Positions 26,737-36,052 of a stretch of DNA of 64,000 bases are shown here, one piece after another. Origin of the DNA: JABMMZ01 sp040403495 (GTDB lineage Bacteria; Bacteroidota; Bacteroidia; NS11-12g; UBA955); assembly GCA_040403495.1 (NCBI GenBank), contig JBBAKM010000015.1, forward strand, positions 10,516 to 74,515, in the 5' to 3' direction. The notes beneath the pieces were generated by a model. That model saw nothing but the letters and a program-made list of their open reading frames with translations. It was not told where the DNA came from and made no database searches. The number at the start of each line of letters is the position of its first letter. Position 1 is the stretch's first letter. Made by a program: the position numbers and the translations under genes.

Positions 26737-28662
26737 ATGACTAGAGTTTGTTTTTTTCTGCTAAGTTTTTTGTTTGTAAATGTTGCTTTTACTCAAGATG
26801 CAATTATCACGCCCCTAAAATCTCGTTCAATTCAAGCAGAATTTAAGGCTGCTTTATATCCCACCAAGCGCGCTTTAACTGATACTCTTAAATTGCCTTT
26901 TTTTGATGATTTTACTTCTACAGTGGGATTCCCGAATGCTCTGTTATGGCAGGATAGTAATGTGTATGTAAACCATCATTTTGCAATTTCTCCACCTACA
27001 TTTGGTGTGGCTACTTTTGATAATTTGGACAGAACCGGAAAACCCTATCGTCCTCTGAGTGGAACTTCACACGGTCCTTCAGATACACTCACTTCTTCGC
27101 CTATCAATTTACTGACTTATCAAAGTGGATTAAATACACTTAATTACCAGATTTCGGATTCTATTTATTTGAGTTTTTTTTATCAAGCACAAGGTCTAGG
27201 AGATCCTATCGACCGTTCGGATTCTTTGGTGTTAAAGTTCAAAAATCAGGCAGGGAATTGGAAAACAGTTTGGAAAGTGGCTGGGCCTATGAAACCTGTT
27301 TTTAAGCAAGTATTAATAGGCATCAAAGAATCGCAATACCTTTACAAAGGATTCCAATTCAGACTAATAAACTACTCGAAAAGTACCGGAAACATGAACC
27401 AATGGCATGTGGATTATTTAAGAATGAAATCAAGCAGAAGTAGTGTCGATACCGTAATTCGTGATGTGGCTATTAATGAAGTGCCAAGAGGTCCTTTGAA
27501 ATGGTACGAAAGCATGCCTTACAATCACTTTAGAGGCAATGCCACATTAAATACATTGGAAAATCACCAATTTCAGTTGCGCAATAATTTTACTTTAGGA
27601 ACCAACGTGCAATACCAGTATGAAGTGAGAAATAGGTACAATCAAGTTGTGAAAAATATTCCAACAACCTCAGCAAGAAACGTGTTGGCGCAAAGTGATA
27701 CTATCGAAAAGTTTGTTTCTTTCCCTATGGATACTTTGAGTGGTGAGTTTCCTTTATTGCGATTCAAATACACTATTTCTCCTCAAGCCAATGATGGAAC
27801 CCCTGATGATTATTCAAGCCTTTCGTCAAACAATGAATACACCAAAACAACCTATTTTAAGAACTATTTTGCGTATGACGATGGTTCAGCTGAAGGTGGA
27901 TTTGGTTTAGACTATGGCTCATTGCCAAACGGCCCTGGATATGCCGCCCAAAGATTCCAAACTTTTGCACCTGACACGTTACGCGGTATTTCAGTGTTTT
28001 TCAACCGAAGTGTGGAAGAAGCAGCGTTCAAATCTTTTTCATTGATGGTTTGGAAAAATATTTCAGAACCACCGAGTAATTCAATGAAAGATGATATTTT
28101 GCTTAAAAAGATTGACCTTGGAACGACCGTTTATACCGATTCTATCAATGGTTTTGTTGATTTTATATTCGACACAGCGGTAGCTATTCCACAAGGGATA
28201 TTTTACATTGGATGGCAACAGAACACAAGTTTTTTGTTAAATGTAGGGTATGACAATAATTACAAATACGCTCATCAAGGAGGAAGAAATCCTAATTTGT
28301 TTTTCAATTTGAATGGCTATTGGGAAAAAGTGTCTGCCTCTATTACTGGTGCTGTTATGATGCGCCCAATAGTTGGAAAAGTTATCAAAAATCCACTTTC
28401 TGTTGATGGGCCTGTTCAAATGGGGAATATCAAAATCTATCCCAATCCTTCAGGGACAAGTGCTTACTTGAACATTGAATCAGACCATGCCCTAAAACAA
28501 ATTGAATTTATAGATGTTCAAGGTAGAATAATAAACAGCGTTGAAATAGCAGAAGGTGAATATAGTTTGCCTTTGAGCGATTTAAAAGCTGGATTTTATA
28601 CTTTAAGAATCACCGATTATCAAGGAAATATTACCTATAAAAAATACATAAAAAACGATTAA
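26737..28662 (+). CDS. Secreted protein with T9SS type A C-terminal sorting domain
   Basis: 641 residues from ATG 26737 (MTRVCFFLLSFLFVNVAFTQ, signal peptide). The large middle part is beta-rich with no catalytic signature; a DDFTSTVGFPNALLWQDSN segment near the N-terminus is seen in several T9SS cargo proteins of unknown role. The last 80 residues are the type A sorting domain: IKIYPNPSGTSAYLNIES, FIDVQGRIINSVEI, and DLKAGFYTLRITD. The protein is therefore probably exported by the type IX pathway and kept on the surface or released. The next gene starts 2 nt after its stop. Confidence 0.9.
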   Translation: MTRVCFFLLSFLFVNVAFTQDAIITPLKSRSIQAEFKAALYPTKRALTDTLKLPFFDDFTSTVGFPNALLWQDSNVYVNHHFAISPPTFGVATFDNLDRTGKPYRPLSGTSHGPSDTLTSSPINLLTYQSGLNTLNYQISDSIYLSFFYQAQGLGDPIDRSDSLVLKFKNQAGNWKTVWKVAGPMKPVFKQVLIGIKESQYLYKGFQFRLINYSKSTGNMNQWHVDYLRMKSSRSSVDTVIRDVAINEVPRGPLKWYESMPYNHFRGNATLNTLENHQFQLRNNFTLGTNVQYQYEVRNRYNQVVKNIPTTSARNVLAQSDTIEKFVSFPMDTLSGEFPLLRFKYTISPQANDGTPDDYSSLSSNNEYTKTTYFKNYFAYDDGSAEGGFGLDYGSLPNGPGYAAQRFQTFAPDTLRGISVFFNRSVEEAAFKSFSLMVWKNISEPPSNSMKDDILLKKIDLGTTVYTDSINGFVDFIFDTAVAIPQGIFYIGWQQNTSFLLNVGYDNNYKYAHQGGRNPNLFFNLNGYWEKVSASITGAVMMRPIVGKVIKNPLSVDGPVQMGNIKIYPNPSGTSAYLNIESDHALKQIEFIDVQGRIINSVEIAEGEYSLPLSDLKAGFYTLRITDYQGNITYKKYIKND

Positions 28663-28664
28663 AT

Positions 28665-28967
28665 ATGTCAGTAGATATCACCGCACAAGAATTAAAAGAA
28701 AGACTAGACAAAGGAGAGAAAATAATTATCATAGATGTTCGTGAACCCTATGAATATGAGGAATACAATATTGGGGCTCAGTTAATCCCTTTAGGCGATT
28801 TACAAGGTCATATTGATGATTTTGAAGAGGTGAAAAATGAAGAAATTGTTGTTCATTGCCGTTCGGGTGCTAGAAGTGCTGCTGCCAAAGGATTTATGGT
28901 TCAAAATGGTTATACCAATGTTAGGAATTTAATCGGAGGTATAATGGCCTACGCTGAATTGAAATAA
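28665..28967 (+). CDS. Single-domain rhodanese-like protein
   Basis: 100 residues, one rhodanese domain, no signal peptide. The active-site cysteine is C65 in VVHCRSGARSAAAKGF, a thiosulfate-sulfurtransferase-type loop; IIIDVREPYEYEEYNIGAQLIP is the N-terminal signature (GlpE-like). It may carry persulfide sulfur in the cytoplasm. Sandwiched without gaps between the T9SS cargo gene and the multihaem cytochrome gene, so sulfur and redox roles for the operon are conceivable but not shown. Confidence 0.93.
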   Translation: MSVDITAQELKERLDKGEKIIIIDVREPYEYEEYNIGAQLIPLGDLQGHIDDFEEVKNEEIVVHCRSGARSAAAKGFMVQNGYTNVRNLIGGIMAYAELK

Positions 28968-28968
28968 C

Positions 28969-30876
28969 TTGCTGAAATTAAAGTTTACATCGATTGTATT
29001 AGTATGTATATGTATTGCATTGCTTAGTAAATGCAAACAATCTTCTCCTTCTAAGGCTGAATCCGTTTCTCCTTATCTCAATCATGTAGATTCTGTAAAA
29101 TATGTCGGTATTAATGCCTGTAAGGATTGTCATGCCGATAAATACGAAACTTTTTTGGAAACTGGAATGGGGCAGAGCTTCGATAAAGCCAGTTTTGCAA
29201 AAACATCTGCCAAATTTCGAAATGTAAAGCCGGTTTATGATGCTTATTTAGATTTGTATTATTTACCCCTGTTAATTGACAGTCAAATATATATCAAAGA
29301 GTATCGCCTTAGTGGTACAGACACTGTTTTTTCTAGAACTGAAAAAATAAAGTATATCGTTGGCTCGGGCCATCATACCAATTCTCATTTTACCGAAGAA
29401 AATGGGTTTGTTTTTCAAGCACCTCTTACTTTTTACACGCAAAAAGGACAATGGGATTTGCCTCCCGGCTTTGAAAATGGACATAACACAAGATTTAACA
29501 GGAAAATAGGATTGGAATGTATGAGTTGCCACAATGCGGTAACTTCGTTTTCGCCACTTTCTGATAACCGATATGAGGAGTTGCCTCATGGGATAAATTG
29601 TGAAAGATGCCACGGCCCCGGCCAAGTTCATGTGGAAAGAATGAGAAAAGGGGAGGTGGTAGATGTTGAAAAAGGAGTTGATTATAGTATCGTAAATCCA
29701 AGGAAATTAAGTTGGAACAGGCAAATAGACATTTGTCAGCGCTGTCATTTACAAGGCAATGCGGTACTTAAACCAGGAAAAACATTCTTAAGCTTTCGCC
29801 CCGGTATGAAGTTGTCTGAAACGCTCGATCAGTTTTCTCCAACCTACGAGGGTGAAGAACCATTTGTAATGGCAGCACATGCTGAAAGGTTTCAGAAAAG
29901 TGCTTGTTTTATTAAATCAACCAAAGGGGACTTAGAAAATGAAAAAACCAGAGTTGGGTTTACTTGCATAAGTTGTCATAATCCGCATGTTTCGGTTCGC
30001 AAAACCAATGTTTTACAGTATAACAATGTGTGTGTAAGTTGCCATAATACTCCACAACAGAAACAATGTGGGGATAAAAAAGGAGCCTTAAAATCGAGCG
30101 ATTGCGTGTCGTGTCACATGCCAAGTTCAGGCACATCGGACATTCCCCATGTAACGGTTCACGACCATTACATAAGAAAACCTCAAAAAGAAGGTGTCAA
30201 AACAGGTGCACTGAAAGGGTTGAGATGTATAACCAACCCTAATCCTGATTTATTAACAGAAACCAAAGCCTATATCAGTTATTATGAGAAATTTGAAAGC
30301 AACCCATTGTATTTGAAAATAGCAGAAGAGAAAGCAAAACAATTGAAAGAAAAAGAGTTGCTTCATTTGCAAACCTTAATTCATTTGAATTATGTAAAGT
30401 TTGATTATCAATCAATTATTAAACTGGTTTCCAATAGAAATGACTTGAAAGAGCCTTGGAGTAATTATAGAATTTCTAAAGCATTTGAAAAGGAGGGGCA
30501 AATAAAAAAAGCAATAGAATGGATGCAATTGGTAGTGGAACAAGAGTCACAAAATCTTGATTTTATGGTTCAATATGCTGGTTTATTAATCAAGGATAAA
30601 CAAACCACAAAAGCCGTAAAGGTGTTGAAAGAGCACAATTTGTTGTACAGTAAAAGCGCTGAAGCTCATGCTTTGTTAGGGTATGCTCATTTGTTAGAAG
30701 GGAAGTTGTCAGAGGCCAAAAAATCACTTGTTTTGTCTTTATCACTCGACCCCGACTTAATATTTGCATTAGAATATTTGAAACAATTGTACCAAACAAC
30801 AGGAGAAAAAGAGGCGGAATTGCAAATAGACAAAAGGATACAAAAGCTAAAAAGTAGAGTTAAAATCAAACAATAA
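28969..30876 (+). CDS. Seven-haem cytochrome c lipoprotein with TPR domain
   Basis: 635 residues from TTG 28969, 1 nt after the rhodanese stop. The signal sequence ends at the lipobox LLSKC (C22). Seven CxxCH haem motifs are seen: CKDCH (51-55), CMSCH, CERCH, CQRCH, CISCH, CVSCH and CVSCH. The C-terminal 180 residues are helical TPR repeats (KAIEWMQLVVEQ..., AHALLGYAHLLEGKLSEAKKSL). The layout matches the large CxxCH/TPR family of unknown substrate (relatives of cytochrome c554-type proteins). It probably faces the periplasm or cell surface and moves electrons in respiration. Maturation genes are not present here. Confidence 0.9.
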   Translation: MLKLKFTSIVLVCICIALLSKCKQSSPSKAESVSPYLNHVDSVKYVGINACKDCHADKYETFLETGMGQSFDKASFAKTSAKFRNVKPVYDAYLDLYYLPLLIDSQIYIKEYRLSGTDTVFSRTEKIKYIVGSGHHTNSHFTEENGFVFQAPLTFYTQKGQWDLPPGFENGHNTRFNRKIGLECMSCHNAVTSFSPLSDNRYEELPHGINCERCHGPGQVHVERMRKGEVVDVEKGVDYSIVNPRKLSWNRQIDICQRCHLQGNAVLKPGKTFLSFRPGMKLSETLDQFSPTYEGEEPFVMAAHAERFQKSACFIKSTKGDLENEKTRVGFTCISCHNPHVSVRKTNVLQYNNVCVSCHNTPQQKQCGDKKGALKSSDCVSCHMPSSGTSDIPHVTVHDHYIRKPQKEGVKTGALKGLRCITNPNPDLLTETKAYISYYEKFESNPLYLKIAEEKAKQLKEKELLHLQTLIHLNYVKFDYQSIIKLVSNRNDLKEPWSNYRISKAFEKEGQIKKAIEWMQLVVEQESQNLDFMVQYAGLLIKDKQTTKAVKVLKEHNLLYSKSAEAHALLGYAHLLEGKLSEAKKSLVLSLSLDPDLIFALEYLKQLYQTTGEKEAELQIDKRIQKLKSRVKIKQ

Positions 30877-30905
30877 TTTATCTTTAAACTCTTGCCAAGG
30901 TTCAA

Positions 30906-30913
30906 TATATTTG
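30906..30913 (+). promoter_or_regulatory. -7 box (TATATTTG) of argS
   Basis: TATATTTG, last base 9 nt before the argS ATG at 30923. A TTG at 30892-30894 is only 11 nt upstream, too close for a standard -33. Confidence 0.5.
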
Positions 30914-30922
30914 CAGTGAATC

Positions 30923-32683
30923 ATGGAAAGTACCATTAAGCAAATAACAGTAAACGCCTTACGCGATTTATATCAAACAGAAATTACTCCCGAACAAGTA
31001 AAATTGGAGCCTACAAACTCTGATTTTAAAGGAGATTTTACGCTTTTGACTTTTCCATTTTTAAGGTTTTCAAAAAAGAATCCTGAACAAACCGCTCAAG
31101 AATTGGGATTGTATTTAGTTCAAAATATCACTGAAATTGAGCAATTTAATGTTGTAAAAGGGTTTTTGAATTTAGAAATTAGTCAGTCATATTGGGTAAA
31201 CAAACTTGTTGAAGTCAATTGTAATGTTGCTAGTAGTACCCATCAAAAAGTAATGGTTGAGTATTCTTCTCCCAACACAAATAAGCCTTTACATTTAGGT
31301 CATGTCCGTAACAATTTGTTGGGTTACAGTGTGGCTGAAATATTAAAGAAAAGTGGGAATGAGGTATATAAAATCAACTTAATCAATGACCGTGGCATTC
31401 ATATTTGTAAAAGTATGTTAGCATGGCAATTGTTTGGTAACAATGAAACACCTGATTCGGCCAACATGAAAGGCGATCATTTGGTGGGGAAATATTACGT
31501 TATTTTTGATAAGGCTTATAAAGCTGAAGTTGCAGAGTTGGTAAACCAAGGAATAGCACAAGAACAGGCAGAAAAACAAGCGCCTTTGATTTTGGAAGCG
31601 CAAGAAATGTTAAGAAAATGGGAAAATGGAGATGCAGAAGTGATTCAACTTTGGAAAACCATGAATGCATGGGTTTATGCTGGTTTTGAGTTAACTTACA
31701 AAGCATTAGGCGTTGATTTTGATCGTTTTTATTACGAAAGTAACACCTATCAACTTGGAAAGGACAATATTGAAGAGGGTTTGGCCAATGGTGTTTTTTA
31801 TAGAAAACCCGACCAAAGTGTGTGGATAGATTTAACCGAAGAGGGTTTGGACCACAAGCTTGTGTTGCGAAGTGATGGCACTTCGGTTTACATTACACAA
31901 GACATTGGAACGGCCTTGTTAAAGTACCAAGATTACCACTGCGATAAAAGTATTTATGTAGTTGGAAACGAGCAAGATTATCATTTTAAAGTGTTGTTCT
32001 TGATATTGAAAAAATTGGGTTACAGTTGGTCAAACGGTTGCTATCATTTAAGTTATGGTATGGTTGATTTGCCAAGTGGAAAAATGAAAAGTAGAGAAGG
32101 TACAGTGGTAGATGCAGATGATTTAATTGCAGAAATGATAGAAACTGCCAAGGTAAAAACAGAGGAACTTGGTAAAACAGAAGGACTCAGTGACGAAGAA
32201 AAGCAGCAATTGTTCAGAATGTTGGGATTGGGGGCGTTGAAGTTTTACATGTTAAAAGTAGATCCTCAAAAAAGAATGTTGTTTAATCCACAAGAGTCGA
32301 TTGACTTTCAGGGAGATACAGGTCCATTTGTGCAATATGCGTTTGCGCGTATTACAAGTATGCTCAAAGCGGCCAAACTATTAAACCAAGAAATTGCGTT
32401 TAAGTCAGTGGAGGTTTCAAGTTCAGAAATAGCGTTAATTAAAACCCTTTATAATTACCAATCAGAGGTTGAAAAAGCCGCACAAGCATACAGTCCTGCC
32501 ATCATTGCTCATTATGCATTAGAATTGGCAAAAGCATTTAACAGGGTTTACAATGATGTTCCTTTTTTGCGAGAAAAAGACGATTCTAAGCGTTCGTTTA
32601 GATTGTTTTTGGCGAGTAAAACGGCTGAAATTATTCAGGATGCATTGGCGTTGTTAGGAATAGATTGTCCTGAGAGAATGTAA
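30923..32683 (+). CDS. argS: Arginyl-tRNA synthetase
   Basis: Charges tRNA-Arg. It has 586 residues, normal length for class I ArgS. The N-terminal Add1 domain comes first; the HIGH motif is HLGH in NKPLHLGHVRNNLLG, and the KMSKS equivalent is SGKMKSREGT. The DALR anticodon-binding domain ends in FLASKTAEIIQDALALLGI. It has its own promoter box, separating it from the cytochrome gene, and is followed by a small DUF1653 gene after 17 nt. Confidence 0.97.
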   Translation: MESTIKQITVNALRDLYQTEITPEQVKLEPTNSDFKGDFTLLTFPFLRFSKKNPEQTAQELGLYLVQNITEIEQFNVVKGFLNLEISQSYWVNKLVEVNCNVASSTHQKVMVEYSSPNTNKPLHLGHVRNNLLGYSVAEILKKSGNEVYKINLINDRGIHICKSMLAWQLFGNNETPDSANMKGDHLVGKYYVIFDKAYKAEVAELVNQGIAQEQAEKQAPLILEAQEMLRKWENGDAEVIQLWKTMNAWVYAGFELTYKALGVDFDRFYYESNTYQLGKDNIEEGLANGVFYRKPDQSVWIDLTEEGLDHKLVLRSDGTSVYITQDIGTALLKYQDYHCDKSIYVVGNEQDYHFKVLFLILKKLGYSWSNGCYHLSYGMVDLPSGKMKSREGTVVDADDLIAEMIETAKVKTEELGKTEGLSDEEKQQLFRMLGLGALKFYMLKVDPQKRMLFNPQESIDFQGDTGPFVQYAFARITSMLKAAKLLNQEIAFKSVEVSSSEIALIKTLYNYQSEVEKAAQAYSPAIIAHYALELAKAFNRVYNDVPFLREKDDSKRSFRLFLASKTAEIIQDALALLGIDCPERM

Positions 32684-32700
32684 TCTAAATGTAATTTTTT

Positions 32701-32940
32701 ATGGAGGGCGAAAAAAAAGAAACTTCGGTTCAAAAGGGTATTTATAGGCACTTTAAGGGTAGGGAGTATTTGCTGATAGAAATTGTTACCCATTCAGAAA
32801 CCTTAGAAAAAATGGTGGTTTATCAAGCATTGTATGGAGATTTTTCCTATTGGGTTAGACCGTTTGATTTGTTTTTTGAGAAAGTGCTAGTAGAAGGAGA
32901 GATGGTTTCGAGGTTTGAATTCGTCAAAAAATCAGATTAA
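32701..32940 (+). CDS. DUF1653 domain protein
   Basis: 79 residues. KGIYRHFKGREYLLIEIV, VVYQALYGDFSYWVRPFDLF and the final SRFEFVKK define the DUF1653 family, a small beta fold of unknown function. No signal peptide. It lies 17 nt after argS and directly abuts the following frame. The real start of the next gene is 78 nt further on. Confidence 0.88.
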   Translation: MEGEKKETSVQKGIYRHFKGREYLLIEIVTHSETLEKMVVYQALYGDFSYWVRPFDLFFEKVLVEGEMVSRFEFVKKSD

Positions 32941-32966
32941 ATGCTTAGGTTTTTGATAAAAAAATT

Positions 32967-32995
32967 TTGCTTTGATGTTAAATATGTTAAATTTG
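32967..32995 (+). promoter_or_regulatory. Promoter of the abundant lipoprotein gene (TTG-18-TAnnTTTG)
   Basis: TTG at 32967-32969, 18-nt spacer, TAAATTTG at 32988-32995. The start codon at 33019 is 23 nt downstream. Both elements are consensus and the gene also has its own strong terminator, so it is a monocistronic unit. Confidence 0.75.
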
Positions 32996-33018
32996 CATTA
33001 CAATATATTTATATCAAT

Positions 33019-33906
33019 ATGAAAAAATTAATCTATTCAGCATTAAGCTTTGCTATTTTAGCATCTACATTATTTGTAGGATGTGGCAAAGATGAGACAG
33101 TCGATCCGGATCCAAAAGTATTAGGTCCTAACATTACTTTCCAAACAAATTCAGGTAGCGGTTCAGGTGTTTACACCTTTGCTGATGGAAGTGTTTTAAC
33201 AGGAGAATCTATCAAAATTGGAATGAGATTGACCTCAGATGTGAATTTAAAAACTTCAAAAATTGCTGTTAACTTTAACGGAGTAGGTGATGTTGTATTG
33301 CATGACTCTACTTACACAAGCAACACAAAAACTAGTAGCAAAGACGTAACATATAAATTCCCTGCTCAAAAAGGTGCTTATGTGTTCACTATTTATGCAA
33401 CTGACAAAGATAACAACTCAAAAACTGCAAAAATTACAATTATCGCTAAAGGTCCATTGACTGACAGAGGTGTTGGAACTTTCCATAGCTTACAATCTAA
33501 AGATAATTTTAGTGCTTTTGATTTAATGTTAGGTGAAGCAATCACAGCTTCTTCTAGCGCTACTAACCAAGCTCAAAGAGATTTAGTTGATGCATCAACA
33601 GGTGCAACTTTATCTAAAACTTGGAAATCACAAAACGGTACTGAGTTCTTAAAATCAGACGCAACAGGTAAAATCAGCGGTAAAATTTACGGTCAATTCG
33701 CTTCAGAGCAAGATGTTATTGATGCATGGAATGCTGCACCTGCTGCAAGCAAATCTACAACAGTTAATAATGTTGACGTTGGGGATTTAATTATCGCTAA
33801 AGTAGTTCGTTCAGGTCAATCTTACTATTTTGTTATCGGTATTAACGATGTACAAGATGGAACAGGTTCTGAAAATGATTTCTACGAATTCCAATACAAA
33901 CAATAA
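33019..33906 (+). CDS. Lipoprotein of unknown function, probably highly expressed
   Basis: 295 residues from ATG 33019. MKKLIYSALSFAILASTLFVGCGKDE is a lipoprotein signal (C22), followed by a Thr/Ser-rich beta-sandwich-like mature part. No known family was recognised. Residues 50-130 resemble an immunoglobulin-like or PKD-type domain (FTIYATDKDNNSKTAKITIIA), and the C-terminal region ends in FVIGINDVQDGTGSENDFYEF. Codons such as GGT, CGT, AAC, TTC and ATC are favoured, as in rpsP and unlike its neighbours. With the consensus promoter and strong terminator this suggests an abundant envelope protein. Confidence 0.8.
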   Translation: MKKLIYSALSFAILASTLFVGCGKDETVDPDPKVLGPNITFQTNSGSGSGVYTFADGSVLTGESIKIGMRLTSDVNLKTSKIAVNFNGVGDVVLHDSTYTSNTKTSSKDVTYKFPAQKGAYVFTIYATDKDNNSKTAKITIIAKGPLTDRGVGTFHSLQSKDNFSAFDLMLGEAITASSSATNQAQRDLVDASTGATLSKTWKSQNGTEFLKSDATGKISGKIYGQFASEQDVIDAWNAAPAASKSTTVNNVDVGDLIIAKVVRSGQSYYFVIGINDVQDGTGSENDFYEFQYKQ

Positions 33907-33930
33907 TATTTAACAATATTTTGATAACGA

Positions 33931-33959
33931 AAAAGTCCTGCAATTGCAGGACTTTTTTT
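33931..33959 (+). terminator. Strong intrinsic terminator after the lipoprotein gene
   Basis: AAAAGTCCTGCAA/TTGCAGGACTTTT is a perfect 26-bp palindrome (33931-33956) running into further Ts. It begins 24 nt after the stop codon. Because it is symmetric it could also work on the minus strand, for the opposing 34151-34519 gene. Confidence 0.85.
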
Positions 33960-34150
33960 ATGACCGAACTTTTCTATTGTAAAGAAATAGCAAAGATTAA
34001 ATGCTAGGTTTTAATGGGGTATTTTAAACAAGGATTGCAAGTCGCCTAAATGGATGAAAAGACAATTTAATTGTTTGAATAAAGAATAATGAAGAAAGCT
34101 GTTTCTAGTTTTTTAAGTATCTAGGTGTATATAAATACAGCTGTAACTTC

Positions 34151-34519
34151 TTACTTACTCAATACAAAATTCACTTTACCTTCGTTTAAGTCTAAAGTGT
34201 ATTTTGACAATATATTGATTTTAAAGTAACGAGTAGTATCTTCTGGTAAATAATGCAATACCAATGTGTCATTACTCAATCGCCATTGCCCCTTCATTTG
34301 CTTGTTAAGCGATTTAATTTGGTAATTGAAGTTGTGAGCAGAGTCTAATATAAAATGATCTTCAAGCCCAATTTCTACAGGATTTTTTAATCCTTCAATT
34401 TTTTGGTATTGCCATTGTCCAACAATAAATGATTCTTTAGATTGATAATGACAAGCACTCCACGTAAAAAATGAAAATGCAATGAAAGAATAGCGTTTAA
34501 TTGCGTTTGTCAATTTCAT
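34151..34519 (-). CDS. Small lipocalin-like lipoprotein
   Basis: 122 residues from ATG 34519; an in-frame GTG at 34522 is the alternative start. The signal sequence has a possible lipobox FTWSAC (C22 from the ATG; imperfect). The mature part has IVGQWQYQKIEGLKNP, MKGQWRLSNDTLVLHYLPED and a few more beta strands, a lipocalin-like layout. The ligand is unknown. The ATG lies in the tail of the nuclease gene (overlap 23 nt), so it is translated from the same message. Confidence 0.65.
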   Translation of the reverse strand: MKLTNAIKRYSFIAFSFFTWSACHYQSKESFIVGQWQYQKIEGLKNPVEIGLEDHFILDSAHNFNYQIKSLNKQMKGQWRLSNDTLVLHYLPEDTTRYFKINILSKYTLDLNEGKVNFVLSK

Positions 34520-35084
34520 CACGAATTTGGGCTGCTTTTAAATAATCTTCATTGCGAATGGCATCGTCTAATAAATTTTCCAATTCATCTAGACTTAATT
34601 TACTGTATGGATTAACTTCCTTAGGATTAACTCTTTCGTTCTCCGTGGTATCTCTACCCGGTTTTTGTATTGAATTGTCATCCATTTCAATAGATGCCGT
34701 TTCCATAATAGTGTCTGTGGTGTAAATAGGGCAATTAAATCGCACAGCAATTGCAATAGCATCACTCGTGCGACAATCTATTGTTAAGGTTTTGCCTTCT
34801 TTTTCGCAAACCAAAGAAGCATAAAAGACGCCTTCTTTTAAAAGATGAATAAAAACTTCGCTAACGCTAAATTCAAATGATTTTGAAAAGGTTAGAAACA
34901 AGTCGTGTGTTAAAGGTCTGTCAATATTAATTCCTTCCAAAGGAATAGCAATGGCATGGGCTTCAAACTGTCCAATAATAATTGGCAATTTTCTGCCTCC
35001 ATCTATTTCAGACATGATTAAGCTGTATGAGCCATTCATGTGCGAAGGAGCTATTCCATATATTTCTAACTCAATTTTTTTCAA
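34497..35084 (-). CDS. Bifunctional nuclease (DUF151) with UVR motif
   Basis: 195 residues. The N-terminal 130 residues are the BFN/DUF151 domain (MKKIELEIYGIAPS, GRKLPIIIGQFEAHAIAI, TIDCRTSDAIAIAVRFNCPIY). A linker is followed by a UvrB/C-interacting (UVR) motif at 163-193 (LDELENLLDDAIRNEDYLKAAQIRDEI). This fusion is common in Bacteroidota. Its substrate in vivo is unclear. It lies 19 nt after etfA on the same strand. Confidence 0.92.
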   Translation of the reverse strand: MKKIELEIYGIAPSHMNGSYSLIMSEIDGGRKLPIIIGQFEAHAIAIPLEGINIDRPLTHDLFLTFSKSFEFSVSEVFIHLLKEGVFYASLVCEKEGKTLTIDCRTSDAIAIAVRFNCPIYTTDTIMETASIEMDDNSIQKPGRDTTENERVNPKEVNPYSKLSLDELENLLDDAIRNEDYLKAAQIRDEIDKRN

Positions 35085-35103
35085 AACGTGGGTTTAGGAA
35101 GAA

Positions 35104-36048
35104 TTAATTTTGAGCTAGTTTAGCCGCTTCTATTATTTTAGGTAATATATCGAATGCATCACCAACGATTCCAATGTCAGCCGCTTTAAAGAAAGGAGCC
35201 TCAGGGTCTTTGTTGATAGCAACAATGACTTTACTGCTGCTAACTCCTGCCAAATGTTGAATAGCGCCTGATATGCCAATTGCAATGTATAAATTTGGTT
35301 TAATTGTAATACCAGTTTGACCAACGTGCTCAGAATGTGGACGCCATCCCATGTCACTTACCGGTTTAGAACATGCCGTAGCAGCACCTAATAAGTCGGC
35401 TAGTTCTTCCACCATATTCCAATTTTCAGGACCTTTTAAGCCTCTACCAGCTGATACCACTATTTCTGCCTCTGTTAAAGGAATTTTACCTTCTGCTTTG
35501 TGTGTACTTTCTATGCTTGTGTTTGCAGCCAAAGGAGAATCATTTACGGATTCTACACTTAGCTCAACTTGTTTTTCGCTTAAATCAATACTGTTTGGTG
35601 TTAAAGCAATAACTTTTTTACCTGCACCCAATTGAACATAAGCAAAACCTTTTCCTGAGAATACACCTCTTTTTACTACAAAACCATTTGATTGGTTTGG
35701 GAGTGAAATAACATTCGTTGCAATAGCCGCATTAATGCCAACCGCTAAACGAGGTCCAAGTGATTTGCCTTCGTAAGTGTTAGCTATAATTAATGTTTCT
35801 ATTCCATTCGCTTGAATTGCATTGGCAATAGCTTTTGAATAGGTTTGTGCATCAAAAGAAGAAACCCCTTTGATTACAATTAATTTTTGAACGCCATAAG
35901 TTGCAAGTTTTTGCGATTCGCCTTCTTTAGGTTCACCCACACAGATAGCTGTTACACCATTTGTGCTAATTTGAGAAGCGTATGAAGCGGTTTCTAAAAC
36001 TGCTTTTTTAAATTGTCCTTCTGATAATTCTGCGTATATTCCTACCAT
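35104..36048 (-). CDS. etfA: Electron transfer flavoprotein, alpha subunit
   Basis: Holds FAD and passes electrons from acyl-CoA dehydrogenases to the quinone pool. From ATG 36048 it has 314 residues (a TTG at 36060 is the alternative, overlapping etfB). The FAD region is SAGRGLKGPENW, SKPVSDMGWRPHSEHVGQTG, and KPNLYIAIGISGAIQHLAG. Pairs with etfB, 4 nt upstream. ETF-quinone oxidoreductase and acyl-CoA dehydrogenases are not in this window. Confidence 0.96.
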   Translation of the reverse strand: MVGIYAELSEGQFKKAVLETASYASQISTNGVTAICVGEPKEGESQKLATYGVQKLIVIKGVSSFDAQTYSKAIANAIQANGIETLIIANTYEGKSLGPRLAVGINAAIATNVISLPNQSNGFVVKRGVFSGKGFAYVQLGAGKKVIALTPNSIDLSEKQVELSVESVNDSPLAANTSIESTHKAEGKIPLTEAEIVVSAGRGLKGPENWNMVEELADLLGAATACSKPVSDMGWRPHSEHVGQTGITIKPNLYIAIGISGAIQHLAGVSSSKVIVAINKDPEAPFFKAADIGIVGDAFDILPKIIEAAKLAQN

Positions 36049-36052
36049 TGTG

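Noticed and set aside
33960..34150. Weak AGCTGT...ACAGCT inverted sequence in the gap after the lipoprotein terminator
   Set aside because: Only a few base pairs with a long unstructured interval. The stretch otherwise shows nothing beyond AT-rich spacer.
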